Shown in pieces: positions 11,768 through 23,614 of a stretch of DNA of 64,000 nucleotides (position 1 is the stretch's first letter; every line of letters starts with the position of its first letter). Both the position numbers and the translations under genes were made by a program. This stretch comes from Adiantum capillus-veneris. Lineage: Eukaryota; Streptophyta; Polypodiopsida; Polypodiales; Pteridaceae. Below the pieces are notes generated by a model. It was not told the origin of the DNA. It saw only the letters and a program-made list of their open reading frames with translations, and did not search any database. The DNA lies in contig CM043968.1 of the NCBI GenBank assembly GCA_014529385.2, positions 127,043,018-127,107,017 of the forward strand, given 5' to 3'.

Positions 11768-14156
11768 ATGAGTGAGACATATCTTCCATCTGATCATAAG
11801 TTCCACATAAACATTAAGCTCAACCAGGAGTATGAAACAAAAAGGAGCATCTATCAAAGAACTCTTTCAAATGGACATGAATCTCAAAGCCTGTGCAACG
11901 AGGGAAAGAAATATATTGATCTATGGAAGATGGGAGGTTGTATCCTGTGGATACCAGTACTGGAAGGTATCCATGTTTTCACACTCCCCATGATTTGATC
12001 AGATTTGTTGGAGATGGTGTTGATGGTCTACTTGGATATGGCTCTAGTATATCTGGGATACATAATAACTATGCACAATATATTCATAATATGGAGAATA
12101 CCTTGTCTTTGAAAGAAACAGAGATTAGTCAACATAAAAAAAAAAGTAGCTTCATTGACAGAAGAGAATAAACAATTACAGACCCTTAAAGAGACTCCTA
12201 TAGGTTTAAGAGCACAAGTCAAAAAATGAGAGATGTAGTTGACCTAACAAAAAGATCCTGTCAAAGAAAAAAAAAGGTTGAAAATTGCTAGAGAACTTGT
12301 TTCTAAACTCTTAGGATTTGACATGTCCAATGCTCAGGAAAGCGTGAGTTTTCTGAATGAGATAATGAATAGGTCGGATGTTTTGAGAATTCTTAAGCTT
12401 CTTGAAAATCAAACTCAAAAGAAAAAGATTTTTCAAGTCCTTTTGAAAGATATGGACTTGTTGGTCTAGCCTTATCAATGCAAGAAGTTTGTGACATCGT
12501 GGGGGTAAGTAGAAGGGGATATGGAGCCATTTCCAAAACTTGGTTTCAAGTCCTTAAATATTATAAGGTTAGAGCTTTTGGGTTGCGTAGAGCGCATACT
12601 GTTGGCAAATGGAGAGTTCACTTAAACATTTTTGAAGAATATTATTACATTGAGGGAACAATGCCATATGAGAAACAGAAAAAGAAATCTTTTTTTGAGT
12701 ACAATGTATTTAATAATATATGGATGGATGTCAAAAAAGTCCAATGTGCTATGGTCCAATATCACAAAATAAAGGAAGATGAGTGTGCAAGAAAGCTTAA
12801 ATTTGTACTAAAACTTGATGAGACACAAATCCAAAAAATCAAAAAGATGGAAAGAATATCTATTTATTTAATGGATAGAGCTTTGGACTACAGCATGGGT
12901 AGGGTGAAATCCTCATATTACAAAACTCAATCTAAAATGGAACTATGCTGGATTGGTTCGGCTCAAGTTCTTGTAGAGAGTCATGAGACACTAAAATGGC
13001 TTTTTTCAAAAGCCCACATCCCCTCTGATAGAAAGCTAGAATGCAGGTGAACAGCTACATATAGATGGCATGGGTGTTTACACACTACAATGGAACTTGA
13101 GTGCCGATATCAAAGCATTGAAGAGCATGTTTGGTATATGCGGTGGTCCGTACACAAAGTACCCTTGCCTGTATTGCATGGCAAGCATGGGAACAAGTGG
13201 ATGGATTTTGGAAAGTGAGATTGGAAGACCACCATCTAGGAATCATGTGAATGTTTCTGACTATCCCTCCTCTCAGATGATTTGAGATCCCATTCTTGCA
13301 ATCAACTTGAAAAATGTACATATATGTACGTTACATGCAGAGATCAGAATTTTGGATAAGTTGCTTTGACTGCATCTGGATTATGCGTACGCTATCAAAC
13401 CCACCAAACTTGCAGATGAGTGTATCAAAAAATGTGAAGCTTTACTCTCTCAGATGGGTTTCCATGGTGGTCAACTGCATCTCAAAAATGATGCAAAGCT
13501 TTCTCATGGGATAGGTGATGTCTTGCAAGATGTTTCAATGGGAGGATCAAAAGCTAGAATATTTTTGAGCAACCATGACAACAAACAAGTAAATTACATG
13601 TGGAACTGCTAGAAAGATCTCTGCATCATTACTACAAATGTCAAAAGCAGACCAGATATGACAAACAAGAAAATGGAAGTATGGAACAAGCTGGATGATT
13701 TTTTGAAGGTGCTAAGACAACAAGTAAACACAGAAACTTATGCAAATGACTTCAAAAGACAATCAAGTTTTTTATAAATAGTAACACATACGCGTGGGCA
13801 GTAAAAGATATCACTTATTATTTGGTGAGTGCTAAATAAATATTTGATATCCCAAAAAGTTAAATATTTTCTTGAATATTGCTAACATTTTTGTCATCAT
13901 ACATCATATTCTCTACCTGCGTGGACCATATTTTGCAAGACAAGGACCTTTGGCTACTTGGAACACATAGGGAATGGAGAAGTCTCACTATCAAACAAGG
14001 AATTCATTTTTTAGATGTACAAGAAAGGGAGGAAGAGCCAATAGAATCAATGCATTAAAAGAGTTATTCAATTGGTTTTACCAGGGGAAATTACAAAGGA
14101 TTAGAGCAGACAACCATAGAAACACAACCATAGAGACACAAGATGGAGACTTATGA
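11768..14156 (+). pseudogene. Unrecognised element-like gene relic with KYPCLYC motif
   Basis: A series of plus-strand frames reads as parts of one decayed protein. 11768-12171 is a switch between two frames. A Lys-rich, coiled-coil-like stretch lies at 12278-12470. A 190-codon ORF is at 12478-13050. 13046-13285 contains EQLHIDGMGVYTLQWNLSAD, then GICGGPYTKYPCLYC. A further shifted piece is at 13310-13620 (CTLHAEIRIL, MGFHGGQLHLKND). The D-x-K plus K/HYPCLYC arrangement resembles proteins encoded by poorly studied eukaryotic DNA transposons, from memory. I cannot name the family. It has at least four shifts or stops, so it is not functional as read. Confidence 0.4.
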
Positions 14157-14273
14157 TCCACAATAACTTTTGTTGAGTAGATGTCATGGCTGCTACAATA
14201 TGTTTGTACCTCAGTTACTATTGATCAAAAGTTACAAAATATGTTTCACCAAAAAACTTGTCAATTTCTCTTA

Positions 14274-15851
14274 TCAATTTTTGATTATTTTAACATCACT
14301 AGGCATGTCACCACTATATCTGAGAAACTTTATTCTTTTGTAACCTCCAATGAGTTTGACATTTGTCTCCTTAGCTACAGTTGCATAACTAGAGTAGAAA
14401 AGGAAGTATCCCGCTCTTGAGACATTGAAGCCTACAGCATACCCAAATATTCTAAGTGCGGTGAATCTCTCCAGAAGCAAAACTCTAGAAGCATTGAATG
14501 GAAGACGAGTGGACCCCATGATATTTGACAGCACCATTAAAGTAAAAATTTCCAAGTCATGGTCTTCTGAATATTTTGTGTGGAAGGCATAGAAAGTAGC
14601 CTTGTCCAATGTTGGAAAGTAGTGCATAAGTGAGGCATCCTTTCTGCTCCCCTCAACTCCTCTTTGTCTGGAGCCAACTGCTCTCCCAAGGTAATTGTCC
14701 TCATCAATAAGTTCTATCTGCAAAAAAAAAAAAAAAAGTTACTTTCCAGGTGCCAACGAGTCAAAATTTTGTTAAAAAGTGACCTAACTTGAGTGGGATA
14801 TACCTTTTGCATTTCATCCTCCTTGAGGACTCTTTCTTGTAGAAGATTACATGAGCTAGCTCTTTCACCTATGTCAACATCCTCATCCCTCTCCTTTAAC
14901 TTAAAATCCCTGCCAAAATTCTCTACACCAAGATCCACCAGTCTATCCTCAAAATCCTCATCTTTGCGGGTTGGTTTTTCTTCCTCTACTCTTTGCAAGC
15001 ACAAAGCTAGTGCATCAGGAGCATGAAGGAAATCCTGGTCAGAGGTCTACAAATCAAGGGCCGAAAACTCCTCCTTTGACTCTCCTTCTGTGTCAATAAA
15101 ATATTTTGCCACCTCCGAAGCTTCTGATATAGCTGCAAGTAGGGTCTATATATGATGGATAGGGATAAAATATTTATCATTCATGTGGTAGAAAGGAAGG
15201 TTTGGTATAGTGAGAGAGGTCTCAAAGACTTCAACCTCCTTTGTGGGCTCATCAGCTATAGTGCTAGCCCTGAACTGAGCAGCATCAAGATTGGCACTTT
15301 CCTCTTTTTGAGCTTTTAAATCAATTTTCTCTTCTAATATTTCAGTTGTCTCAAGTTCTAAAACTATGGCAGCATTGCCAATTGCTTGCTCTTTGTCTGT
15401 ATCTTCATCTTCTACTTGGTCTTTCCCCTGCCCTTCAAATTTGAGCCATAAAAAAAGGATGACAGAAAGTGCCTTTGGGACAAGATTACAAGGCTTGATA
15501 TGGATAGGAAAATACAAAGGAGTCAAAGAAGGAGAAGAAGAATTTTTCTTGAGAGCTCCAGGTTTCCTTGTGACCTTTCCCTTGTCAACTAAGCTATCTG
15601 TGAAATGTGTGGATTCTTTTCCCTCTAGTACATAGTACTTGCCTTGGGTTCTCCCTTAAACCCCAGAAAATCCTCTGATAAATAGTCCTTAAGCCTCTCT
15701 ACCACATCTGTAAGGTAAAATTGAGGATTAATATCATCCGCTTCATTGTATACACCAATGTCACCCCATTTTCAATAATTGCACTAAGAAACAACTCATT
15801 GGGACTTTCATCAACTAACTCCACTTTGCCAAACTGTTTTCCAGAAGACAT
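14274..15851 (-). pseudogene. Unknown spliced gene relic, head-to-head with the H3-like gene
   Basis: The minus-strand ATG at 15851 begins MSSGKQFGKVELVDESPNEL. After a shift it continues as GDIGVYNEADDINPQFYLTD and VVERLKDYLSEDFLGF, and after another it stays in one frame from about 15620 to 14800. Two TAG codons interrupt that frame (15146-15148 and 15047-15049), both most simply former CAG. The acidic region DEDFEDRLVDLGVENFGRDF leads to a donor (AAG|GTATAT, about 14800). An acceptor (T-rich, tttgcag, about 14721) rejoins in phase 0 at IELIDEDNYLGRAVGS. The last exon (to 14274) has a hydrophobic C-terminus. No known domain was recognised. The splice phases and consistent amino-acid composition argue for a real former gene. 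Confidence 0.5.
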
Positions 15852-16330
15852 TCCTGAGGGTATAAGGGGTATGAGTGAAAATGGATAAAATTTTATAAAA
15901 TTGGATGCTTGAAGGGAAGAGGAAGGTGAGAATTATAGGAATGTATGAGGAATGTGTGGAAATGTATGGAAGGAATAAGCCAAGCGGTGCTGCAAGTGGT
16001 AAAAGAGGATGAGGACGCTCGAAAAGAGATTCGAATGTAGAAGGTGAAGAGGAGAGGAATGTAGAAGATGAGGAGGATAAAAGGTGAGGGTGGCTAAAAA
16101 AAATCGAACGACATGATAACTGAGCAAGAAACATTAAGGAGGGCCTTTATTCGCTTTATTTGGTTGAAAATGGTTTGAAGAAGACCATACAAGGTCTCTA
16201 GGACATACCGAATGGCACGATAAGGGTGTTAGACAATTCACGAAAGCGTCAAATCACTATGTTTGGTTGTAGAGAAGAAAGCTGGTAAAATTTTCCAAAA
16301 ATCTCATGAAAGATTTTGAGAGTAGGTCTC

Positions 16331-16446
16331 TTCCCTTTATATAGGGTTGATCATACAGATATGATCGTTGGCCCATGTGGACCAACCATAAGTCGACATG
16401 TGGCACCTAACGGTCATATTTGGGTCACCTCTATATAAAGGGAGGC
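16331..16446. promoter_or_regulatory. Putative bidirectional promoter inside an imperfect palindrome
   Basis: TATA boxes point in opposite directions: CCTTTATATAG at 16334-16344 (minus-strand TATATAAAGG) and CTATATAAAGG at 16431-16441 (plus). The intervening 90 bp is an imperfect inverted repeat (CCCTTTATATAG...ATATGATCGTT against its partner AACGGTCATAT...CTATATAAAGGG). The minus gene starts at 15851 and the plus H3-like gene at 17013, so each box has a similar leader distance (about 490 and 570 bp). Promoter activity is inferred. Confidence 0.6.
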
Positions 16447-16621
16447 ACCGACCATTTTAAATTTTTTCCAAGGTTCACTCATTTTTTTTCCCACATCCTT
16501 TCGCGTTGCTTCTAGTCACTTTTAGCACCAAACGGAGTGGTTTTTGACATAGCCACTTGCTTGTTTATTTCTTATTCGCGCCGTTTGGTTAGCTCAAAAG
16601 CCACCTGACTATCTCAGAAGT

Positions 16622-16925
16622 CACTCAACCGTACGGATCGTCTGGCATCCTTCTAATTCCACCAAGCCATGCCCTTGTGCTGCTTGGTAGAATATCAAAC
16701 TTACAAGCAACCCACAAGTCGGTCGACCATACGGAGCAACCTGGCTACCTTCGGATTTCATCAAGCCTTGCCTTTGTGTTGTTTGGTAGATTCTCAAATT
16801 CACAAGCAACCCACAAGTCAATCGACCATACGGAGTGACCTGATTGCCTTTGGATTTCTTCAAGCCTTGCCCTTGCACTGTTTGGTAGCATCTCTAACTC
16901 ATCCTGAAATTTCCTAGCAACCAAC
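16622..16925 (+). repeat. Three tandem copies of a ~98-bp unit in the 5' leader of the H3-like gene
   Basis: The motif CC(G/A)TACGGA(T/G) recurs at about 16629, 16728 and 16826. Each copy is followed by CAAGCC(A/T)TGCC(C/T)TTG, TTTGGTAG and CAAGCAACCCACAAG. Copies differ at many sites, so the duplication is not recent. Short ORFs on both strands reflect the repeat. Confidence 0.9.
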
Positions 16926-17012
16926 CCACAAGGCACCAATAACCCCTTCATTAAAGCTCAAGCAGCTCAAGCCACATTAGTCTTGCAGTCTTGCATGTGT
17001 TCACCTATTTTG

Positions 17013-18087
17013 ATGGCTAGAAAAAAACAAAATGCTAGGGTTTCCTACCCTAGTAAGGAGCAAGTAGTACTAGAGAGAGAAGAAGAGCCAGAGACAGAAG
17101 AAGATCCAAAGAAGAAGCCTAAGAAGAAACCTCAAGGTCCTCCTCTAATCTTAAAAAACCTCAAAGTGATCCCAAAGGAAAACAATTTCCCTAGAAACAA
17201 CCAAGAGCCAATCCAAGGAAGAAGTTGAACTATCAAGTGAAATCCCTTAAACATCTTAGAAATGCACAAAAAAGCAACTGTTTGCTAATCCCAAGGTTGC
17301 CTTTCATGAGACTTGAAAGGGAGATCTCAGATAGGTTAACTACAAGGATGAGAACTAATGTTTTCACAACAGTGAGATGGCAATCTCAATCCCTTATGTG
17401 CATTCAAGAGGTTGCTGAGGACTTCTTAATTGATTTCATGAATGATGCTTACATTGCAACAACATTTTGTCATAGGGTCACTCTAATGAGCAAGGATTAT
17501 TCTCTTGTTTCTAGGCTTAAGTACAATTTTGATAAGTTTCTTGAGCCAATCCCTAGTGATGACTTTAGGGCTTATCACATTCTCAACATTCCTCCTGCTA
17601 GGGAGAAAAAGTCTACTATTTTTATTGAAGATGTGACACACATGTATTCCACAAGGAAAACTGAGGAGGTTAAATCTTGAAAGGAGAATATCACTGAGCA
17701 AGAAAAGTTTTTAGAGGATGCAATCCTTACAAAGAAAGCAAAAAATTTGATTATCGCCAACACTACCTGTTTTATGAGAAGAAGGTTACATGCACAATTG
17801 TGGAAAATGTTGCCATGTATGATGATGATGAGGTCTACCTTGACATATTCCCTAAGGAAACATCCATGCTTATGGACTACAACCTTGAGATATTAGATAC
17901 AGTGCTTTTTGCTTGCCTTAGGTGTATCATGAGGGATTTCTGTGAATCAGTGGCCATGCAAGTATTTATACTTGATCTATTGGTGACACATTTCTTGTTC
18001 AATAAACAAGGAAAAATAAAGAGATTATTTAGGGATTTAAAGATGTTGACATGCAATTTTATATTTTATCCATATCACGAAGCCTAA
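17013..18087 (+). pseudogene. Divergent CENH3/H3-like histone-fold protein with long C-terminal extension, frame-broken
   Basis: ATG at 17013 gives MARKKQNARVS, matching the H3 N-terminus (ARTKQTARKS) at A1, R2, K4, Q5, A7, R8 and S10 but with V at K9. An acidic/Lys-Pro linker follows (to about 17200). In the next frame (17204-17680) the H3 core is clear: QKSNCLLIPRLPFMRLEREI, then VRWQSQSLMCIQEVAEDFLI, then CHRVTLMSKDYSLVSRL. These correspond to alphaN, alpha1-alpha2 and loop2-alpha3. The RW at the start of alpha1 and the longer loop before it favour CENH3 over canonical H3. The chain goes on past a TGA (17678-17680, likely former CGA) and a shift near 17745 into VENVAMYDDDEVYLDIFPKE, ending at 18087. 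The extension has no recognised domain. At least two shifts and one stop suggest a pseudogene, unless the first shift is an unrecognised intron. Confidence 0.75.
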
Positions 18088-18137
18088 GTCACTATTCCTT
18101 GCTACTTTATTGAATTATATGTAATAGAGAGGGAGAG

Positions 18138-18387
<250 letters not shown>

Positions 18388-18408
18388 TAGTAGATAGAGA
18401 AAGTCGGC

Positions 18409-21400
18409 GTGAAAGAGTTAGCTTGGCTGACCAATTGTGTGAAAAGGACAGAAACTCACTCTATCTCTCTCTCTCTCCCTCTAAAAGAAACTATGGAACT
18501 AAAGAGGCAAAGGGGTTTTGCCCGCTACATGCATTGTCGTGTACACCAGAGAAAAAAAATTATGTGTGAAGGTTCGACCAGTCTAGAGCCAAGGATGGAA
18601 GCAGAGGAGGGCTTACAGACAGAAGACGACGACATGGAGGAGATGCTGGATGCTTTCTTCCAGACAAGCGAGGAGAACACTAACGAAGCAGCACTAGAAG
18701 ATGTGCGCCTATCTCCTGAAGACATGTTGAGAAAGTTGGCACGTCAACCAATCTATGAAGGTGCCAAAATATATGTGCTTTATACTTGTCTGTCGTTTTT
18801 GAATCTGTAGTCAGTGTACGGGTGGTCAGATGCAAGCGTCACTACTTTGTTTAGGTACGTAATCTTACAAAAGAGATTTTTTGATTGCAACGGTGACGTG
18901 GTTGGGGGAGCTTTTAATTTAATGTGGCTTAAACAGGTTGTTGCGGGAGCAACTACTCCCGGCTGGCAATGAAATGCCCCCTCCAGGCCAGACACAAAGC
19001 GACTATTGACCTCAGTTGGCTTGGACTACAACAAGATTCATGCATGTCCAGATGATTGCATTATTTTTTGCAATGAATTTTCATAGTCTGTTGTGTCCTA
19101 TGTGCGGAGCAATGTGCTACAAACAAGATGCGATTGGCGAGTCAGTGCCAGCTAAAGTGTTGTGGCATTTCCCTATCATTCGGAGGATAAAAAGTATGTT
19201 TCGTTGTGGTTCCATTGCAAAGTTGATGTGGTGGCATTCTACGAATAGATCCACTGATGCAACATTCAGGGTGCCCGCTGATTCAAAGTCTTGGAGGCAC
19301 ATTGAAGATACCTGGCCACATTTTAAGAGTGAACCACGCAATTTGCGTTTGGGCATGGAAATGGATGGAGTCAATCCATTTGGCTTGAGAAGCTCATCAT
19401 GGAGCACTTGGCCTGTGTGCCTTGTCAATTACAACCTCCCACCGCGGCTTGCCATCAAGAAGGGTCATTTGATATTAGGCTTGATTGTGCCTTGTAAGTT
19501 CAACGCAAAAAACATGGATGTTTATCTAGCACCACTAGTTGACGAGCTCTAGGAGTTGTGGCATGGGATCGACATAGCAGATGCGGTTGAACCAGCAGGA
19601 CAAAAGCATGCAAGGATTCATGGACTTCTTATGTGGACTATGCATGATTGGCTAGGATACAGTGAAGCTTCTGGTAATGGTGGATGATTTATAAAATTCT
19701 CCCTATTTGCAAGCACTTTGTGTAGTACTGAATCATGCTTAAATAATATATGCATGGCTTACAACTTCGGGATACAATGCATGTCCAATTTGCGGGCCAT
19801 CTTTGGATGTGCGCTATTTTGTCTCGCTTCGAAAGACAATTTATCAAGGCCACCATCGTTATCTTCTAGATGGCCATCACTTGCACGAAGGTCAGCTTGG
19901 TCGCATCGAATGTCGTCCTATGCATGTACAATAGTGGCGTCGCCGATGGGAGCAACATGAGGGGCAACCTGTTCCAGGAATGAAACATTTGTCCATTCTC
20001 CATACGTTGCCGTACTGGGGTGATCTACTAATTTACCATTTGCTGGATCCAATGCATATATTCAAGACTGTGGGAGAGCTCGTCTGGAAGACAATCATGG
20101 GAATGAAAGACAATCGAGCTTCACGAGATGATCTGCAGCCAGTTGGAAAGATGCCAGAGCTGTAGCCTATCACCAATGCAGCGGGCCAAACAAAGCTTCC
20201 AAGAGTGCTATGGGTATTGCTAAAAAGCGAGGAACGACAAGTCAAAAGGGTGATTTCAGAGTTCAAGATGCCAACAGGATGCATGCGATGTCTCAAGACA
20301 GCATTCACCCATGACGATCAACTGTCAGGACTGAAATCGCACGACTGGCATAAGTTCTTGCAATTTATTCTTCCAATTGCAATCAAGGGGTGTTTAACGG
20401 AGGAAGTGTTGTCCTGCATGTACAAGATTTGAGAGCTAGTGCGGTGGATCTCTTCCAAGGAGATACGAGAGGAATCCATTGGAGCGATGAGGATGATGCA
20501 AGATTGGTGGGAGAGGAGCTGCAGGGGCAAGGGGTGCCGAAGAAGATGGACGATGCCATGCAAGAAAAGATTATCAAGTTCTCTATACTAAATTCAGAGC
20601 CGATGCAAAAATGTCTTGAAAGGTACAAAGAATAGAAAGAGAGATGCAATAAGGAGAGACACAAATTCAGGCAAAACCAAACGACTAGAGGCTTACCCTT
20701 GCCAGACTATATCGCTCCTCTACCTGAATTCCCTACAATGGCATGGTTGGACAAGACACTGAGTGCAGCTCGACAGATCGGAGAACCCATATCTCCAGAA
20801 GAGGAAGAGTTGGCTATTAGATGTGACTGGAGGTATCATACATACATGGCACTGTAGTCGCATGGAAAGCATTTCAGAACACAACAAATTGACAGCAGAA
20901 GAAACACGTTTGACAGTGGGGTAATCGTTAGTTTCATGCAAAAGAGCAGGGCCAGTGCCAAAGACACGAATGAGAGCACTAGCAATCTGGATTACTGTGG
21001 TCTGGTGTCAGATATTTTGAAAGTCAGCTTTGGACGGTTTGAGATGTTTTTGTTGGATGTGAAGTGGTTCAAGGTAATTACTTCTAGTCGCAATCCAATG
21101 GTACACAGAGATGGAAACAAGCTTGTGTAGATAGATTCTACAAAGGTTTGGACAGATGCGAGCGAACGTTTGCTCTCCCCAAACATTGCGAGCAAGTAGT
21201 CTTTGTACCGGACCCTCGAGAGCGACAATGGTGGTTTGTGGTTCAGGTTGCTCCAAGAAATAAACAAGTATTTGAAGGGCAAGTGCTCCTAGAGGAAAGT
21301 TGGCCAAACGACGCAGATACTACTGTGACATTAGATGAGATGGACAAAGGTATGGCAGAGGAAGCTGATAGATATACGAGGGATGATGCAGACGAGGCAG

Positions 21401-21590
21401 ATATGACATTTGTAGATGAAGATGCAATGGATGAAGACAATCCACCAGAGCGAGTTGGGCAAGAGTTATGTCTGCAGTTAGAGATAGACGATGATATGGT
21501 GCAAGATCTTATCAATGATGCCTCACTAGTGGAGACCTGTAAGTGTTTGTGTGAAGACGTTGATTTAAAATTAAGCTCTTTCTTAATTTA
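18409..21590 (+). pseudogene. CACTA TNP2-type transposase, degraded
   Basis: N-terminal acidic region EDDDMEEMLDAFFQ, then LARQPIYEGAKIYVL, an in-frame TAG (18808-18810, probably former CAG), then SVYGWSDASVTTLF. A likely intron (GTACGT about 18855 to ACAG about 18936) precedes LLREQLLPAGNEMPP. Diagnostic TNP2 blocks follow at 19070-19552: CPMCGAMCYKQDA, ESVPAKVLWHFPII, EPRNLRLGMEMDGVNPFG, SSWSTWPVCLVNYNLPPRL and NMDVYLAPLVDEL. Later pieces are LLIYHLLDPMHIFKTV (20030) and SHDWHKFLQFILPIAIKG (20330). The C-terminal domain at 20990-21530 (DILKVSFGRFEMFLLDVKWF, FALPKHCEQVVFVPDP) resembles the DUF4216 region that ends many CACTA transposases. The protein catalyses cut-and-paste movement in intact relatives. 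Multiple stops and shifts make this copy inactive. Confidence 0.88.
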
Positions 21591-21629
21591 AACTAAGGTG
21601 TTCTGAGGCTTTCTTTTAATTTCTTTATG

Positions 21630-22762
21630 CAGGACTTTAGTATGGCAGACTAGTCGCGAGATCTCGCTTCTATGAGTGCAGATGCATTTATGGGCTTCAT
21701 CACACGGATAACGCCCAGTCAGATGGCAGATCCATCTCAGTATTGGATAGCTAGAGGTACGGGTACCACGCCTCCGGGCTTCACACCCGAGGGTCCGATG
21801 CCTATGGGGGGGTCGCCTATGGGTACGACGCCTGCGAGGTCTCCTATCACGGCCGCTTCGACACCTAGGGGTACAGCAGAGGCGGGTATGTCATCATCTC
21901 CGTAGCACAGACACACTCATCAATCCCATCGTCAGGCGGAGGTGGTGGTTGTTGTGGAGGAGGGTCCATAGATGCTTCGACCCCTCCTCGCTCACGACCC
22001 CCATCCTACCCAGGCACACCTCTCGACACACATCTTAGCACACCTCGGACACCTTGGGGGACACACGATCCTAGTGTCTCCAAGGTCTATACTGTATGGA
22101 CACATGGACAGGTTGACATGGATAGAGTCGGGATTGAGATGAGACAGCGGGTTTGCCAGCTCGCGGAGCTGCAGTTTTCTACCACCATTATGACGTCTTG
22201 GCCTGATCAGGATCATAGCAAAGTCAATTATATAGTGGAGACATCATGAGAGAGTATCAGCTTGCTCTGGGTTCAAAGGAGCTTCCGAGGAGGTGGATCA
22301 CGAATGTTGCACGGGACACCGTGAAACAGCATCGAGATGCAGCTCGTCGGGCTTTCAGGCAGGGCTTGTCGAAGCCTTCGGGCATCTCACATGAGACGTG
22401 GCAGCAAATCAGGGAGGATGAGCAGACAACGGACAGGAGGTTCAGACAGCAGCGCCAGGCCGCGGAGGTACTTAGGATGACCAGGGGCACATCTCATCTT
22501 GGCAATGGAGGCTTTGACACCTTTCGCTATGAGTTTGTGAGTTTTCAATCCAATCCTAGCTATGGTGTTTTTTAAAAAAAGCATGAATCATGTATTCTTA
22601 ATTACTTTGGTTTTTGTATAAACGCAAAATCTTGCAATGCATCGAGCCCCGACACGCCAGGAGGAAACATATGGATATCGGAGAGGCATTTATGAAGTAT
22701 TGAATGATCTTGTTGCCGCCGCAGGAGAGCCTGTAGACTGGGAGGCCTTAGAGTCTCGTTGA
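21630..22762 (+). pseudogene. CACTA accessory ORF (ORF1/TnpA-like), degraded
   Basis: A Gly/Pro/Thr-rich N-terminus (21672-21905) is followed in other frames by a basic helical region at 22246-22575 (WITNVARDTVKQHRDAARRA, then GISHETWQQIREDEQTTDRR). A short exon-like piece at 22640-22760 reads RQEETYGYRRGIYEVLNDLV. Position downstream of TNP2 and a basic domain preceded by a low-complexity N-terminus fit the second ORF of plant CACTA elements. It is frame-broken near 21905 and 22200. Confidence 0.55.
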
Positions 22763-22959
22763 TCGATTGAGGTGAGACATTTGATCAAGACAAATAATAT
22801 GTGTGAGTTGACTTAATTAATTAAGTATATGCGAAGTAATATCATACTAATTTTGTGACTTGTCCCTTTATGTGCAGGTTGTGACGCGCGAGTCATCAGT
22901 GGATTTCTATATATGTTTTGTGAGACACAGACACATCTCTGTGTTTCTTTCTTGTATAG

Positions 22960-23205
22960 ACATGGTTATGGTTGTTGTTTATTGTTTATGGACGTTATGG
23001 TTATGGTTATTGTTTTGTTTATGGTTATGTTTAACTTTATGGTTATGGTTATGGTTTTGTTTATGGTTATGGCTATCGTTATGGTTTTGATCAATATGGT
23101 TATGGTTATGGTTATGGTTTTAATTTGGTTATGGTTTTGCACAAAGCTCGTTATATATGAAGTTCGTTATGGTTATGGTTTTAATTTGGTTATGGTTTTG
23201 CACAA
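22960..23205. repeat. Degenerate TTATGG hexanucleotide repeat
   Basis: Many TTATGG/TTTTGG units (ATGGTTATGGTTATGG) are interspersed with longer phrases such as TTTTAATTTGGTTATGG and TTTTGCACAAAG, each present twice (about 23120-23160 and 23172-23215). It lies inside the CACTA element near its right end. The Met-Val-Met ORF across it is repeat-derived. Confidence 0.9.
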
Positions 23206-23614
23206 AGTTCGTTTCATTTCTTCCATCAAGTTGTGCCTTAAATCTCATGTGAGATCCTACATGGATATCATGTAAGAGACGTATACATATGGTTTTTTTT
23301 GAAAAGTTTATGTTAAAACGAAGGGAACTCTGCCGCAATTTCTATGGGAGCACGGTTGATTTTGGTGCTGCTCGCTTTCTTGGGCAGAGACAGGCAGTCT
23401 GGCTGTGGCTGTGTCCATCTTTTCACTGGGCACAGGCCAGGCTGCATGTCCTCTACCCAAGAAAAAACTTTTCTGATATGGTCATCGAAATACGCGTCGA
23501 TATCGACGTCAAAATACGTGTCAAAAACAGGTGCCTTTCGACACAGATATCGACACGTATTTCGACGATATCATAGGGATGAAGATTTTGACGCAATTTT
23601 CGACATCTCGCGTC

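Noticed and set aside
15811-16134. 107-codon minus-strand ORF upstream of the unknown gene
   Set aside because: Low-complexity Ser/Leu/Pro content, and the better start at 15851 lies in another frame that reads on into the gene; it is likely leader sequence.
22960-23205. Interstitial telomere repeat
   Set aside because: The unit is TTATGG with TTTTGG variants, not TTTAGGG or TTAGGG, and it sits within a transposon.
22913-23275. Met-Val-Met-rich ORF
   Set aside because: Translation of the TTATGG repeat inside the CACTA element.
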